A DNA stretch of 64,000 bases from Viridibacillus arvi (GTDB taxonomy: Bacteria; Bacillota; Bacilli; Bacillales_A; Planococcaceae), in assembly GCF_001274945.1 (NCBI RefSeq), contig NZ_LILB01000005.1, forward strand, positions 143,296 to 207,295, in the 5' to 3' direction. The translations under genes and the position numbers were made by a program. Positions 14,417 to 23,535 of this stretch are shown here, piece after piece. The notes beneath the pieces were generated by a model. It did no database searches. It was not told the origin of the DNA and worked only from the letters and a program-made list of their open reading frames with translations. How positions within the stretch are numbered: position 1 is the first letter of the stretch; each line of letters starts with the position of its first letter.

Positions 14417-16597
14417 CTATTTGTAATTTTCCTCCGGTTTTTTCATGTTCAGAATAATCTTTTTGTTTCCATTAAGTATAGTACCAGCTTTAACACTTTG
14501 TTTTTGTACATAGCCTTCGCCGATAATCTCTATATTTGCACTAGCCATTGTTTGATACGTTAATACGTTACGGAGTGACCAATCTGTAAAATCAGGTACT
14601 ATTGAATCTCCATCTGTCTTCAAAAATACAAAACCACCAGATAAGACTTCTGATTTTTCTTTAGGATATTGATCCGTAATTGTATCACCATTACCTATAA
14701 TAATTGTTTTGATGCCATTTCCTTCAAATTCTTTTTCAATATCTTCAACGAGTTTACCTTTTAAGTTTTCCATCGTTTGAGATTTCGTTTTTTTATTTTT
14801 TTGAGGTTTAATATTTAAGTACTTTAAACTACTTCCCATAACTGTATTAAATACTTTTGATGTTGGCTCAGAACCCACTTCTGTTGGGCCAAGTTTAGGT
14901 TTTCCTACTGCAATGTACATCACTAACTGAGGATCGTCTGCAGGAGCCATACCTAAAAACGAATACAGAAAATAATTTTTCCCTCTTTTATCGTATTCGC
15001 CCGTTGATGGGTCTGGCATTTGCGCAGTACCAGTTTTACCTGATACTTCATATTCCTTACTTTCAAAATCTTTAGCGGTTCCAAATTCAGAAGTAATAGT
15101 AGTAGTCAAAATCTCTCTAACTTCTTTTGACGTTCGCTTAGAAATGGGTTTTCCTATAATAGTCGGCTTGTTTTCTTTGACAATTTTCTTCGTATTTGGA
15201 TTCACAATTTTCTCAATAACATATGGTTGCATCATTTTCCCATCGTTCGCAATAGCTGAAACAGCTTGTATTAATTGTATCGGTGTGACTGTAGAGCCTT
15301 GTCCATAAGTTGTTGTTACACGGTTAATAGGATATTTATCTAAGATTTGACCTGTAGCTTCATTTGGTAAATCTATTCCTGTTTTTTCACCAAAACCAAA
15401 TTTTTCTACATAAGAATTGAATTTGTCATCGCCTATTAATTTCAAAAGATGCGCCATCCCTACATTGGAGGAGCGCTGAATTCCTTCTAAGTAGGTGATC
15501 GTTCCCCAACCTTTTCTGTCATTATGATCTCCAATTGGTACATTTCCTACCATGTATTGACCAGATTGAAACTTAGCGTTTGGAAACCATTTCCCTTCTT
15601 CAATTGCAGCTGCTAATGTAAAAGTTTTCATTGTAGAACCTGGCTCTATCGTCAACTCTGTTAACTGGTTTAACCAACTATTTTCAAGTCCAGTACCGTC
15701 TTGCGGGTTATATGTTGGCCTTTGTGATACCGCAAGTATTTCTCCCGTCTTCGGATTGGCAACGACTGCTACCATCGATTCAGGATTATATTCTTTATAA
15801 ACTTTAGAAATTGAATCCTCTAAAAAGTTTTGTATAGTTTTATCAATCGTTAGATACACATCCGCTCCATCTTTTGCAGGTTCTACCATCTTATCGCTAT
15901 TAGGTAGTAAATAACCCCATAAATCACTCTTATATTGGACCCATCCATCAGTACCGGATAATTCTTTGTTATAGATGGATTCTAAACCCATTTTACCTAC
16001 CGTTCTAGATTGTCCACCTTCTAGAGTATCCCTTTGAGCTAAGCCTATTAAATTCGATGCAAAGATACCGTTTGGATAAAATCTCTTTGATTCTTCCATA
16101 AAAATGATACCTGGTAACTTTTCATTACTAATTTTCACCATTACGCCATGGCTAATATTACGGCCTGCAGCACCAAATTCTACTTGGCGAATTTCATTAC
16201 CTTGCGCATTCTTCGCTTTTGTATTTAATTTATCAAATATATCTTTTTCACTAATAGTAAGATATTTCGCTAAAACTTTGGCGGTTTGCTCTTTATCTGA
16301 AACATGCATAATTCTTTTAGTTCCCTTAGAAGCCTTTGGACTAATTACTGCTACTAAGCGATAGTTAATAGTATCTTCTGCTATCACTTGTCCTTGCCGA
16401 TCTAGTATTTTACCTCTATTGGCTGAAATTACTTTTGATCTTTCGTATTTTGCGGCCGCTTTCGCCGCCAAAGCTTCCCCCTCTACCTGTCCTGAAGCTT
16501 GAATAAAAAAGATACGGAAAAACATAGCGAAAAATAGTCCTCCATAAAGGATTAACATTAAAAAGGCTCCCCATTGAAATCGAAACTTTCTCTTCAT
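14417..16597 (-). CDS. pbpB: Class B penicillin-binding protein 2B-like transpeptidase with PASTA tail
   Basis: 726 residues: a short cytoplasmic N-terminus, one membrane anchor (~10-33), a dimerisation domain, a transpeptidase domain with STMK (Ser321 nucleophile), SSN (376-378) and KTGT (521-524), and two PASTA repeats at the end (QTMENLKGK.. and VPDFTDWSLRNVL..). All catalytic motifs are intact, so it should cross-link septal peptidoglycan outside the membrane. Its start overlaps the FtsL remnant, the ftsL-pbpB order of the division cluster, but rsmH and mraY neighbours are missing. It is therefore probably a second copy. Confidence 0.88.
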   Translation of the reverse strand: MKRKFRFQWGAFLMLILYGGLFFAMFFRIFFIQASGQVEGEALAAKAAAKYERSKVISANRGKILDRQGQVIAEDTINYRLVAVISPKASKGTKRIMHVSDKEQTAKVLAKYLTISEKDIFDKLNTKAKNAQGNEIRQVEFGAAGRNISHGVMVKISNEKLPGIIFMEESKRFYPNGIFASNLIGLAQRDTLEGGQSRTVGKMGLESIYNKELSGTDGWVQYKSDLWGYLLPNSDKMVEPAKDGADVYLTIDKTIQNFLEDSISKVYKEYNPESMVAVVANPKTGEILAVSQRPTYNPQDGTGLENSWLNQLTELTIEPGSTMKTFTLAAAIEEGKWFPNAKFQSGQYMVGNVPIGDHNDRKGWGTITYLEGIQRSSNVGMAHLLKLIGDDKFNSYVEKFGFGEKTGIDLPNEATGQILDKYPINRVTTTYGQGSTVTPIQLIQAVSAIANDGKMMQPYVIEKIVNPNTKKIVKENKPTIIGKPISKRTSKEVREILTTTITSEFGTAKDFESKEYEVSGKTGTAQMPDPSTGEYDKRGKNYFLYSFLGMAPADDPQLVMYIAVGKPKLGPTEVGSEPTSKVFNTVMGSSLKYLNIKPQKNKKTKSQTMENLKGKLVEDIEKEFEGNGIKTIIIGNGDTITDQYPKEKSEVLSGGFVFLKTDGDSIVPDFTDWSLRNVLTYQTMASANIEIIGEGYVQKQSVKAGTILNGNKKIILNMKKPEENYK

Positions 16598-16782
16598 TGT
16601 CCAAACACTACTTTTACGTTTTTTTCGTTTCGCTTCAAGCCAAATGAGTTCGAAACTGACAATAATTCAATTAAGAGCACTATGGCATAGAGAACACTTT
16701 TTCCCTTTGACATTATTCTTTTAGAAGGTCTATGTGTTGACTGCTGGATATACTTTTGTTGATACTGATTATGTAATGCCAT
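16594..16782 (-). CDS. ftsL: FtsL-like division protein with internal deletion
   Basis: 62 residues against about 120 for FtsL. The N-terminus (MALHNQYQQKYIQQ) and basic patch followed by a membrane helix (VLYAIVLLIELLSVS) look like FtsL, and the end (GLKRNEKNVKVVFGQ) matches the FtsL C-terminus. The coiled-coil region between them is missing, so the frame jumps from the membrane helix to the tail. Ribosome site AAAGGTGATTAA precedes the ATG, and the stop overlaps the pbpB start. It may survive only as a translational lead-in for pbpB. It cannot form the normal FtsL-DivIC coiled coil. Confidence 0.7.
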   Translation of the reverse strand: MALHNQYQQKYIQQSTHRPSKRIMSKGKSVLYAIVLLIELLSVSNSFGLKRNEKNVKVVFGQ

Positions 16783-16889
16783 TTAATCACCTTTTCTTTG
16801 ATTTTTTCTGCTATTCTTATTTTTGCAGAGCGAGCTCGATAAACACTCCATCTTGGTTGAAGCGTAGAAACGCTCCTAGTATTTAAAGA

Positions 16890-17080
16890 CTACTTCTCTT
16901 TTTTATTATTGTTATTCTTCTCCACGATTTTAAATACCGCCCAAAAAATAATGACTACTAATAGTGAATAGTGTCTATATTCATTTGGAAGAAAAGCAAT
17001 TAGTAGTATTGTAGTTATTAAGAATGGTTAACGCTTATTTTGAAAATGTTTAATTACAGTTCCCTCTTTTTCATTTGGTT
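16890..17080 (-). pseudogene. Remnant of a small membrane protein
   Basis: One frame reads EGTVIKHFQNKR, a stop codon, then PFLITTILLIAFLPNEYRHY and a hydrophobic LLVVIIFWAVF segment before a charged EKNNNNKKEK end at 16890. The continuity across the stop suggests a disabled gene with two membrane helices. There is no usable start. Family unknown. It lies upstream of the FtsL remnant and adds to the decayed look of the locus. Confidence 0.3.
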
Positions 17081-17115
17081 ATAATATATTATATTAACAT
17101 ATATATCCAATAAAA

Positions 17116-17150
17116 AAATCACCTCTTAGAAAAACTAAAGAGGTGATTTT
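17116..17150. terminator. Bidirectional terminator
   Basis: Stem AAATCACCTCTT / AAGAGGTGATTT with a 10-base loop and A/T tracts on both sides. Confidence 0.7.
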
Positions 17151-17271
17151 CATAAATTTCATAATAAACGATCATTCTTTTCTCATTTATCATTTAAATC
17201 TTAATTTATATAATAACTCTTTTTTTCAGAGTTAAAGTACTAATAGACGCCTCTTTTCATATATGCACACA

Positions 17272-17323
17272 AAAAAACGTAGTCAAAAAAGACATTAAAT
17301 CTTGTCTTTTTAACTACGTTTTT
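17272..17323 (-). terminator. Terminator of the SDR gene
   Basis: Long stem AAAAACGTAGT.AAAAAAGAC / GTCTTTTT.ACTACGTTTTT, 20 bp past the SDR stop at 17344. Confidence 0.8.
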
Positions 17324-17343
17324 AATATTTATATCATCGATTG

Positions 17344-18087
17344 TTATTGAGCAGTATATCCACCATCAACTAATAATGTTGTACCTGTTACAAATGAAGA
17401 ATCTTCACTTGCTAGGAATAGTACTGCTTTTGCTACTTCTTCTGGTGTGCCAAGGCGGCCCATTGGATGTAGAGCGATTAAATGTTGGTTAGTTGCTTCG
17501 TTACGGCCTTTAATAAGTGGCGTATCGATGTAACCTGGGCATACTGCATTTACGCGGATACCTTCTTTAGCGTAATCTAGGCTAAGAGATTGAGTTAACA
17601 GTTTAACGCCACCTTTTGCTGATGCATATGCTGTTACGCCGGCTTTACCGGCATGGCTATGAATCGATCCACAGTTGACGATTACGCCTCGATTTTCTTG
17701 TTTTAGCATTTGTTCAATAGCAAATTTATCACTTAAGAAAATACCTGATAAGTTGATGTCGATTGTTTTTTGCCATTTTTCTACTGATAATTCGTGAATC
17801 GGTCCATCTTGAGCAATACCTGCGTTTGCATACATGACATCTAATGAACCAAAAGTTTCAACCGTTTTAGCTACCATGTTTTTGACGTCTTCTTCACTTG
17901 TCACATCTGTTTTTACAAATAAAGCTTCAAAACCTTGTGCTTTTAAATCGGCAACTACTTCTTCGCCACGTTCAGAGAAATCGGCAATGACTACTTTAGC
18001 GCCTTCTTGTGCAAATAAACGGACAGTTGCTTCACCAATACCACTTGCTCCACCAGTCACTACTGCTACTTTATTTTCTAATTTCAT
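17344..18087 (-). CDS. Short-chain dehydrogenase/reductase
   Basis: 247 residues from ATG 18087 (GAGGG eight bases upstream; a longer frame to 18108 has no better site). Classical SDR: nucleotide motif TGGASGIGE, Asp after the second strand (VVIADF) favouring NAD(H), the NAG motif in YANAGI, and the catalytic Ser-Tyr-Lys set (CGSIHSH, YASAKGG). It ends with GTTLLVDGGYTAQ, as in glucose-1-dehydrogenase and 3-ketoacyl-ACP reductase relatives. Substrate unknown. It is divergent from a LysR regulator 124 bp away, which probably controls it. Confidence 0.9.
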   Translation of the reverse strand: MKLENKVAVVTGGASGIGEATVRLFAQEGAKVVIADFSERGEEVVADLKAQGFEALFVKTDVTSEEDVKNMVAKTVETFGSLDVMYANAGIAQDGPIHELSVEKWQKTIDINLSGIFLSDKFAIEQMLKQENRGVIVNCGSIHSHAGKAGVTAYASAKGGVKLLTQSLSLDYAKEGIRVNAVCPGYIDTPLIKGRNEATNQHLIALHPMGRLGTPEEVAKAVLFLASEDSSFVTGTTLLVDGGYTAQ

Positions 18088-18210
18088 TGTTTTTACCCTC
18101 TTCCTCAATTTGTACTTGTGTAATATGGCATTATTGTAACACTTGAATTGTTTTAGTAAAATTTAATTATATTTAATCTATCTTTAATATTACTTAAGGA
18201 TGTGTGGAAT

Positions 18211-19101
18211 TTGAAATTAGAGCAATTGGAATACATAGTGGAAATTGCAAACTGTGGATCTTTAACTAAGGCTTCAGAAAAACTACATGTGACGCTTTCT
18301 GCAGTAAGTCAGTCGTTATCTACATTAGAGAATGAGCTACAAATCACTATTTTCCACCGTTCTCGTCAAGGTACTGTCCCGACTGAGGAAGGAAAAAAGA
18401 TACTAGAAAAAGCGAACCAAATTATTCAACTTATGAAAGAAATGGAATCAGAAGTGGAAAATATACAAAACGAGCTTACGGGACAATTGCGAATTGCGAC
18501 AATTCCAAGCCCTATGCACCTATTTGTAAGTGCTGTTTCTGATTTTAAGAAGGTGTACCCAAAAGTAGACATAGATATTTTCGAAGGTGGTTCAAAGGAT
18601 ATTCTGTCAGATTTACTACAAGATCGAATTGATATTGGCGTCCTGATTTTGTATGAAAAAGTACTCGACAAACTAAATGGTCTAACCATTGAAAAGCTTC
18701 GTGATTGTAAAATGGTTGTAGGTGTACCTTCTAATTCACCATTAGCAACGCAAAAAAGCATCACCCCTGAGCAGCTGCTTCAATATCCACTCGTTGTTTA
18801 TCGAGATGATTTTATCTTATGGTATTTAAACAACATCATTGCCCGTTATGGTAAACCTGATATTCTATTTAATACGAATAATACCGTTGCAATTCACAAT
18901 GCTGTTAGAGATGGTGCACTAACTTTTGGCTTGGATTACTCTTTTCAAGACCATGGTGGAATGAACGAATCTTCTATGGTGACAATTGATTTGGATATTG
19001 CAAACTTTTCCTTCATTCAATTAGGTATTGTTCATATGAAGAATCGTTATATGTCTCCAGCAGTGAGTAAATTTATCAAATTGCTCCAAGAAAAAATATG
19101 A
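18211..19101 (+). CDS. LysR-family transcriptional regulator
   Basis: 296 residues. The TTG at 18211 (MKLEQLEYIVEIANCGSLTK) is preferred over the GTG at 18202 because AAGGATG then sits at proper spacing. An N-terminal winged helix-turn-helix (LTKASEKLHVTLSAVSQSLS) and a periplasmic-binding-like effector domain (about 90-290) are present. It is divergent from the SDR gene, the usual arrangement of a LysR protein with its target. The effector is unknown. Confidence 0.9.
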   Translation: MKLEQLEYIVEIANCGSLTKASEKLHVTLSAVSQSLSTLENELQITIFHRSRQGTVPTEEGKKILEKANQIIQLMKEMESEVENIQNELTGQLRIATIPSPMHLFVSAVSDFKKVYPKVDIDIFEGGSKDILSDLLQDRIDIGVLILYEKVLDKLNGLTIEKLRDCKMVVGVPSNSPLATQKSITPEQLLQYPLVVYRDDFILWYLNNIIARYGKPDILFNTNNTVAIHNAVRDGALTFGLDYSFQDHGGMNESSMVTIDLDIANFSFIQLGIVHMKNRYMSPAVSKFIKLLQEKI

Positions 19102-19184
19102 TGTGCATTTATTGAAAATAATTTTAAAGCCATTTAATCATATATAATGATTGAATGGCTTTTAAGTTCCGTATCAATATAGAT

Positions 19185-19877
19185 TTATTCACATGTTGTT
19201 TCCATTGGCAATTCTATTTGACCAGATGAATAAGGAGCGATTTCGTAAATTTGGAAAATAAGATTAATCCCTGATTTTGAATTCGTCCAGTAATATGGCG
19301 TCAAATTTAAATCCAAATTTTTATCAGCTAAAGGGTATTTTTCTTTATCGGCAAGGATTTTATTAACTGTGCAGGTTGCAGCATTATTATATGCAGCAGT
19401 AGTTTTAAAATTTTGTTTCAGTGTTACTTCTTTACCAGAGTTCGTATTATAGTTATAGCTTTCGCTGTAATACTCACCGTGCGCACCGCCAGTATAGTAA
19501 TACTTTGTTCTCACAATACTAACTTTGTTATTTTGGTTGTATTTGACTGTGAAAAAGGTTTTATACTCATATGAAGCATAATCTTTTTTTGATAAACCAA
19601 GTTCTTTTCGATCTTTGTCATATCTCTTTAGTATTTTCTTTCGGTCTTTATAGTCTTGCTGGGCTAACTTTTTAAAATTCGAATTAATTTTTTCTTGTCT
19701 TAGTTTATTCTTCATACCACTGATTTGCGGGTATTTTATATTGCTATTAAACATAAATTTGTGAGTTTTTACCGTCACTGCTTTTTTCGTTTCAGCATGC
19801 ATTGTTAAAGGGCTCAATGTAAATATTAGTACCATCGCCATTAGTAAACTACACACCATAGTAAGTGATCTTTTCAT
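19185..19877 (-). CDS. Secreted DUF3298/RsiV-like protein
   Basis: 230 residues with a signal peptide ending near MHAET. The mature part has a PdaC/DUF4163-like N-terminal half and a C-terminal DUF3298 segment with the characteristic YYTGGAHGEYYSESYNY and a later LTPYYW motif. Related domains occur in the anti-sigma factor RsiV and in deacetylases such as PdaC; there is no catalytic deacetylase domain and no membrane anchor here, so it is probably a secreted binding protein, perhaps for lysozyme-like ligands. Monocistronic. Confidence 0.75.
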   Translation of the reverse strand: MKRSLTMVCSLLMAMVLIFTLSPLTMHAETKKAVTVKTHKFMFNSNIKYPQISGMKNKLRQEKINSNFKKLAQQDYKDRKKILKRYDKDRKELGLSKKDYASYEYKTFFTVKYNQNNKVSIVRTKYYYTGGAHGEYYSESYNYNTNSGKEVTLKQNFKTTAAYNNAATCTVNKILADKEKYPLADKNLDLNLTPYYWTNSKSGINLIFQIYEIAPYSSGQIELPMETTCE

Positions 19878-19979
19878 ACGTCACATCCTCTCACGTTTAA
19901 TGTACTCACAGTATACCCTTATTTATTTTTACGATGACATTCATACAGCCAAGTTTTTCTATACAATTATGTACATCAA

Positions 19980-20546
19980 TCATTTATAATTTATCGCTAA
20001 ATGGAGTACTGCCTGTTCATCTGTTAAGTTTGTGTAAGAGTGCTGTTCGCTCGCAACAAATTGAATTGAGTCGAACTTGTTAAGTGTATAAGATGACTCT
20101 CCTATCGTTATTTCAACTTCTCCTGCCATAACCGTCGCAATTTCTACAGCACCTGGATGATGGGCTTCTGGTTCATATTTACAACGAGGTTGCAAGTATG
20201 CACGATACATTTCCGTACTTCCTCGAAGATCATTATATAAGGGCTCAATAACCCACTCCTGATCGTTTCCGAATAATTTTGGTCCTTGTCCAGCACGTAA
20301 AATATTGATATTATTTTCCGGTTTTAAAAGTGCCATTAAAGGTACTGAAAGACCATTCGCAACTTTCCAAATCATTCCTAATGTTGGATTTGTTTCACCA
20401 CGTTCAATGTTACCTAATGTTAATTTACTTACCCCAGTTTTAGCTGCCAAGTCCTCTAAACTTAATTTTTGTTCCTTTCTTAGTTCACGAAGTTTAGTTC
20501 CTACAAATTGGATCAATTGTTGTGTTTCATCCTTATTTGAACCCAT
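19980..20546 (-). CDS. XRE-family regulator with cupin sensor domain
   Basis: 188 residues. The N-terminal XRE helix-turn-helix (LSLEDLAAKTGVSKLTLGNIERGETNPT) is joined to a C-terminal cupin_2 barrel (~110-188) with a metal/ligand-binding strand pair (HHPGAVEIATVMAGEVEITI). Such proteins are one-component repressors that respond to a small molecule. It is divergent from the EmrE-like exporter; a palindrome lies between them, so it most likely controls that transporter and itself. Confidence 0.88.
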   Translation of the reverse strand: MGSNKDETQQLIQFVGTKLRELRKEQKLSLEDLAAKTGVSKLTLGNIERGETNPTLGMIWKVANGLSVPLMALLKPENNINILRAGQGPKLFGNDQEWVIEPLYNDLRGSTEMYRAYLQPRCKYEPEAHHPGAVEIATVMAGEVEITIGESSYTLNKFDSIQFVASEQHSYTNLTDEQAVLHLAINYK

Positions 20547-20620
20547 ATTTCTTCACTCCTTATTTATATATACTTAACTTTTTATAATATTTAATAAATT
20601 ATAACATATCTTTTCGAATT

Positions 20621-20662
20621 AAAATAAAGTGTGTTTTAGTATATTATACTTTACTTTATTTT
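20621..20662. promoter_or_regulatory. Palindromic operator candidate
   Basis: Arms AAAATAAAGT / ACTTTATTTT separated by 22 bases that themselves include TATATTATA, in the divergent promoter region of the XRE-cupin and exporter genes. Confidence 0.5.
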
Positions 20663-20716
20663 AAGATAGGTATATTATTTATCACCGTGAAAGAAATCAA
20701 AATGAGGTGATAATTT

Positions 20717-21682
20717 ATGAAAGCAGTAGTAGTTGGGATATTATCTTCCCTATTTTTTTCAGCTACATTTATCATAAATCGAGCAATGAATCTTGATGGA
20801 ACAAGTTGGGCATGGACAGCTTCTTTACGCTTTATATTGGCCATTCCATTCCTTCTTCTCATCGTAGTATTCAGAAAAAATTTAAGACAATTATTTCGTG
20901 AAATGGGAAAGAACCCTTTTCAATGGTTATTATGGGGAACAATCGGTGGCGTAGGTTTTTATTCATTATTAAGTTTTGCTGCAGTTTATGGTCCATCGTG
21001 GTTAACATCGGGTACTTGGCAAGTTACTATTTTAGCAGGTGCATTACTTTCTCCGTTATTCTTTGTAATGGTACCGAGCGTTGATGGAGATAAAAAAGTC
21101 CGACAAAAGATTCCTTTTAAAAGTTTACGAGTAACTGTCATTATTTTAATTGGTGTAATTTTAATGCAAGTAAATCAAGCGGGGCATATAAGTGTTAAAG
21201 AATTTATTTTAGGATTTATACCTGTTGTCATTGCCGCCTTTTTATATCCATTAGGCAATCGAAAAATGATGGAGATGTGTCAAGGAAGAATCGATACCTT
21301 CCAACGTACATTAGGTATGGCCATTAGTAGTTTACCAGTTGCTATTATATTTGGTATTTATGGAACTGTTACAGTTGGATTACCGACTGGCTCACAATTT
21401 GGACAAGCATTACTATTAGCTTTATCTTCCGGTGTGATTGCAAGTCTTCTTTTCTTCTTAGCTACAGATATGGCAAAAAACAATATGGGCTTACTTGCAG
21501 CTGTTGAATCAACGCAAGCTGGTGCAATGATCTTTACTGTTATAGGTGAAGTGATATTATTAAATGGATCTTTCCCGAAAGGTCTTTCATTGTTCGGTAT
21601 GTTTCTTGTTATAGTCGGTATGGTTGTAAATAGTTTAGTCAATGGCAAGCAGAGAAGCATTAGTAAAAGAAAACTTGGATAG
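20717..21682 (+). CDS. EmrE-type multidrug efflux transporter (DMT superfamily)
   Basis: 321 residues with about ten hydrophobic segments in two five-helix halves, as in the PF13536 branch of the drug/metabolite transporter superfamily (SATFIINRAMNLDGTSWAW at the start; ESTQAGAMIFTVIGEVILLN in the second half). AGGTGA precedes the ATG. It is expected in the cytoplasmic membrane exporting a drug or metabolite with proton exchange. The divergent XRE-cupin protein probably regulates it. Substrate unknown. Confidence 0.85.
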   Translation: MKAVVVGILSSLFFSATFIINRAMNLDGTSWAWTASLRFILAIPFLLLIVVFRKNLRQLFREMGKNPFQWLLWGTIGGVGFYSLLSFAAVYGPSWLTSGTWQVTILAGALLSPLFFVMVPSVDGDKKVRQKIPFKSLRVTVIILIGVILMQVNQAGHISVKEFILGFIPVVIAAFLYPLGNRKMMEMCQGRIDTFQRTLGMAISSLPVAIIFGIYGTVTVGLPTGSQFGQALLLALSSGVIASLLFFLATDMAKNNMGLLAAVESTQAGAMIFTVIGEVILLNGSFPKGLSLFGMFLVIVGMVVNSLVNGKQRSISKRKLG

Positions 21683-21782
21683 TGATTGCCCTCCTTTATA
21701 CTATTCTCTCTATCTATTTTGTTGATTGATAAGATTCAAATTGGATGGAATTATTGGAAGTAAATAATGTTTATACTAATGA

Positions 21783-21810
21783 GCGATCGACTCTATATTG
21801 AGTTGGTCGC
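21783..21810 (+). terminator. Terminator of the exporter gene
   Basis: Stem GCGATCGACTC / GAGTTGGTCGC followed by TTTCTTTA, 100 bp downstream of the stop. Confidence 0.65.
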
Positions 21811-21858
21811 TTTCTTTATAATTTACCGTTAAATTCGATGGAAAATGAGAGGTGATAA

Positions 21859-21993
21859 AAATAGAACTAAAGTAATCGCTTTAAAGAATTGCATTTTATA
21901 TATAACTGGCAGAATAAAAAAATCATTTTCCCTACTGAAACAACAGAATGTATTTTGAATAAAGAAGGTTATTTACAAATTGTATTTAAATGA
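21859..21993 (+). pseudogene. Short protein-like remnant
   Basis: GAGGTGATAAAAATAGAACT looks like a ribosome site and start, but that frame stops after seven codons. Another frame then reads KELHFIYNWQNKKIIFPTET and ECILNKEGYLQIVFK before TGA 21991. The pair suggests a frameshifted small gene. The rest of the 21811-22228 gap shows nothing clear. Confidence 0.25.
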
Positions 21994-22228
21994 AAAGTTA
22001 TATATTTAAATAGCCTCTATAAAACGCTATTACTTAGTACTTAAATAAATTTACTATAGGAACTATTAATTTCCTGATGCGTCCTATTAATTACATGCTC
22101 TATGGAAAGATATCTTTGCTTTCCTTTATCTAATTGCTTTACAATAGTTAGGAATAGTAAGACTTTAATATTTTTTGATATTATATGGAAGGAGGAAGGT
22201 TTTGCAGATTTGCAATACCATTAAATGA

Positions 22229-22996
22229 ATGAAACTACTAGCAAAATTACTAACAGGTATGATTGTATTTTTCGCGATTATCGGCATAGGTATATATGTA
22301 CTAGTGCAGCAATTTGAAAATTCAAATGACGATTCTGAGCCGGAATACGTTGAAGAAACAAAAAGTGTCGAAGAGTTTATCGGTTCCATTTCAGAAACTG
22401 CTCGTACACTTGCAGCAGAAAATGACCTATACGCTTCTGTCATGATTGCTCAAGCAACTTTAGAGAGCCAATATGGGCAAAGCGGCCTCGGTTCCTCGCC
22501 TAACAATAATTTATTTGGCATTAAGGGAAAATATAAAAACGACTCAGTGAAACTTGCAACGTCTGAAGATGATGGCAAAGGTAATATGACAACAGTAATG
22601 GCTGAATTCCGCAAATATCCTTCCTATGAAGAATCATTGAAGGATTATGTACGTTTACTACGTAATGGTCTTTCTTGGAACAAAAAGTTTTACACAGGCG
22701 TTTTTAAAAGTAATACAAAATCCTATAAAGATGCCACAAAGCATTTAACTGGATCTTACGCGACTGATTCAAAATATAACAAAAAACTAAACAAACTAAT
22801 CGCTGAATATGATCTTACTCAATATGATAAACCAGTAAAAAATAAAACTACCATTAAAGTAGCAGACGGTGACTCACTAAATCATATTGCAGAAACCTAT
22901 AATGTTAATGTTAATGTTACTTCCATTAAGCAATGGAATAAATTAAACACAGAAAATATTGAACCTGGACAACAACTAGAAATTTTTCAATATTAA
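22229..22996 (+). CDS. Membrane-anchored GH73 glucosaminidase with LysM
   Basis: 255 residues. An N-terminal helix (about 7-27) anchors the protein. A mannosyl-glycoprotein endo-beta-N-acetylglucosaminidase-like domain (GH73, ~48-195) has the catalytic Glu in QATLESQYGQSGLG and NNLFGIKG. A single LysM domain (~205-255, VADGDSLNHIAETYN..SIKQWN) binds peptidoglycan. It should cut the glycan strands of the cell wall and may be involved in growth or cell separation. It is monocistronic with a strong terminator. Confidence 0.88.
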   Translation: MKLLAKLLTGMIVFFAIIGIGIYVLVQQFENSNDDSEPEYVEETKSVEEFIGSISETARTLAAENDLYASVMIAQATLESQYGQSGLGSSPNNNLFGIKGKYKNDSVKLATSEDDGKGNMTTVMAEFRKYPSYEESLKDYVRLLRNGLSWNKKFYTGVFKSNTKSYKDATKHLTGSYATDSKYNKKLNKLIAEYDLTQYDKPVKNKTTIKVADGDSLNHIAETYNVNVNVTSIKQWNKLNTENIEPGQQLEIFQY

Positions 22997-22997
22997 A

Positions 22998-23034
22998 AGA
23001 AGATGATCCCGAATTATGTGGATCACCTTCTTTT
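22998..23034 (+). terminator. Terminator of the glucosaminidase gene
   Basis: Stem AGAAGATGATCC / GGATCACCTTCT followed by T6, directly after the stop. Confidence 0.8.
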
Positions 23035-23055
23035 TTCTTATTTAAGAAGAAATAT

Positions 23056-23535
23056 TTATAAAAATAACTCCATCTCATTATTTTTCATTGTAAATCCCAT
23101 TTTCTCATATAGATATTTGTCGTCTTCTGAAGCATGCAGCCATATCCTTTTAGCCCCATTGATCTTACTTTCTTCAGTAATATTTTCAAGAATTCTTCTT
23201 CCTAATCCATTTCCACGATGTTCAGACAGAGTATACATATTCAAAATATATGCTTCTATTCCTTGAAGATTTTCTAAATATGATGGTCTTCTAAATATGA
23301 CCATGCTACCGATACTCACTACTTCCCCATTTATTTCAGCAATATAAGATATAAACTCATTATTAACAAGCGCTTCTTCTAAGTAATCCCTTGTAGAATT
23401 TACAATAATTAGCTCCTCTTCATGAGATTTGATCTCACCTAATTCCTTTAACAAAGCTAAACGCAAACTAATTACACTATCAATATTCTCTATAGAAACC
23501 TTATAAATCTTGTATTTTCTCTTATTAATCGACAT
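23056..23535 (-). CDS. GNAT family N-acetyltransferase
   Basis: 159 residues with the GNAT fold: motif A LSEHRGNGLGRRIL (acetyl-CoA pyrophosphate loop, R/Q-x-x-G-x-G/A), preceded by a strand ending YILNMYTL and followed by RIWLHASEDDKYLYEKMGF. Soluble enzyme that acetylates an amine; the substrate is unknown. It is convergent with the glucosaminidase gene across a shared terminator region. Confidence 0.85.
   Translation of the reverse strand: MSINKRKYKIYKVSIENIDSVISLRLALLKELGEIKSHEEELIIVNSTRDYLEEALVNNEFISYIAEINGEVVSIGSMVIFRRPSYLENLQGIEAYILNMYTLSEHRGNGLGRRILENITEESKINGAKRIWLHASEDDKYLYEKMGFTMKNNEMELFL

Noticed and set aside
14235-14600. Complete tmRNA gene
   Set aside because: Only the 3' tRNA-like part is present. 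The place for the tag peptide and 5' end is coding sequence of the PBP PASTA domains.
16416-16604. 62-codon minus-strand ORF overlapping the pbpB start
   Set aside because: Out-of-frame shadow of the intact pbpB reading frame.
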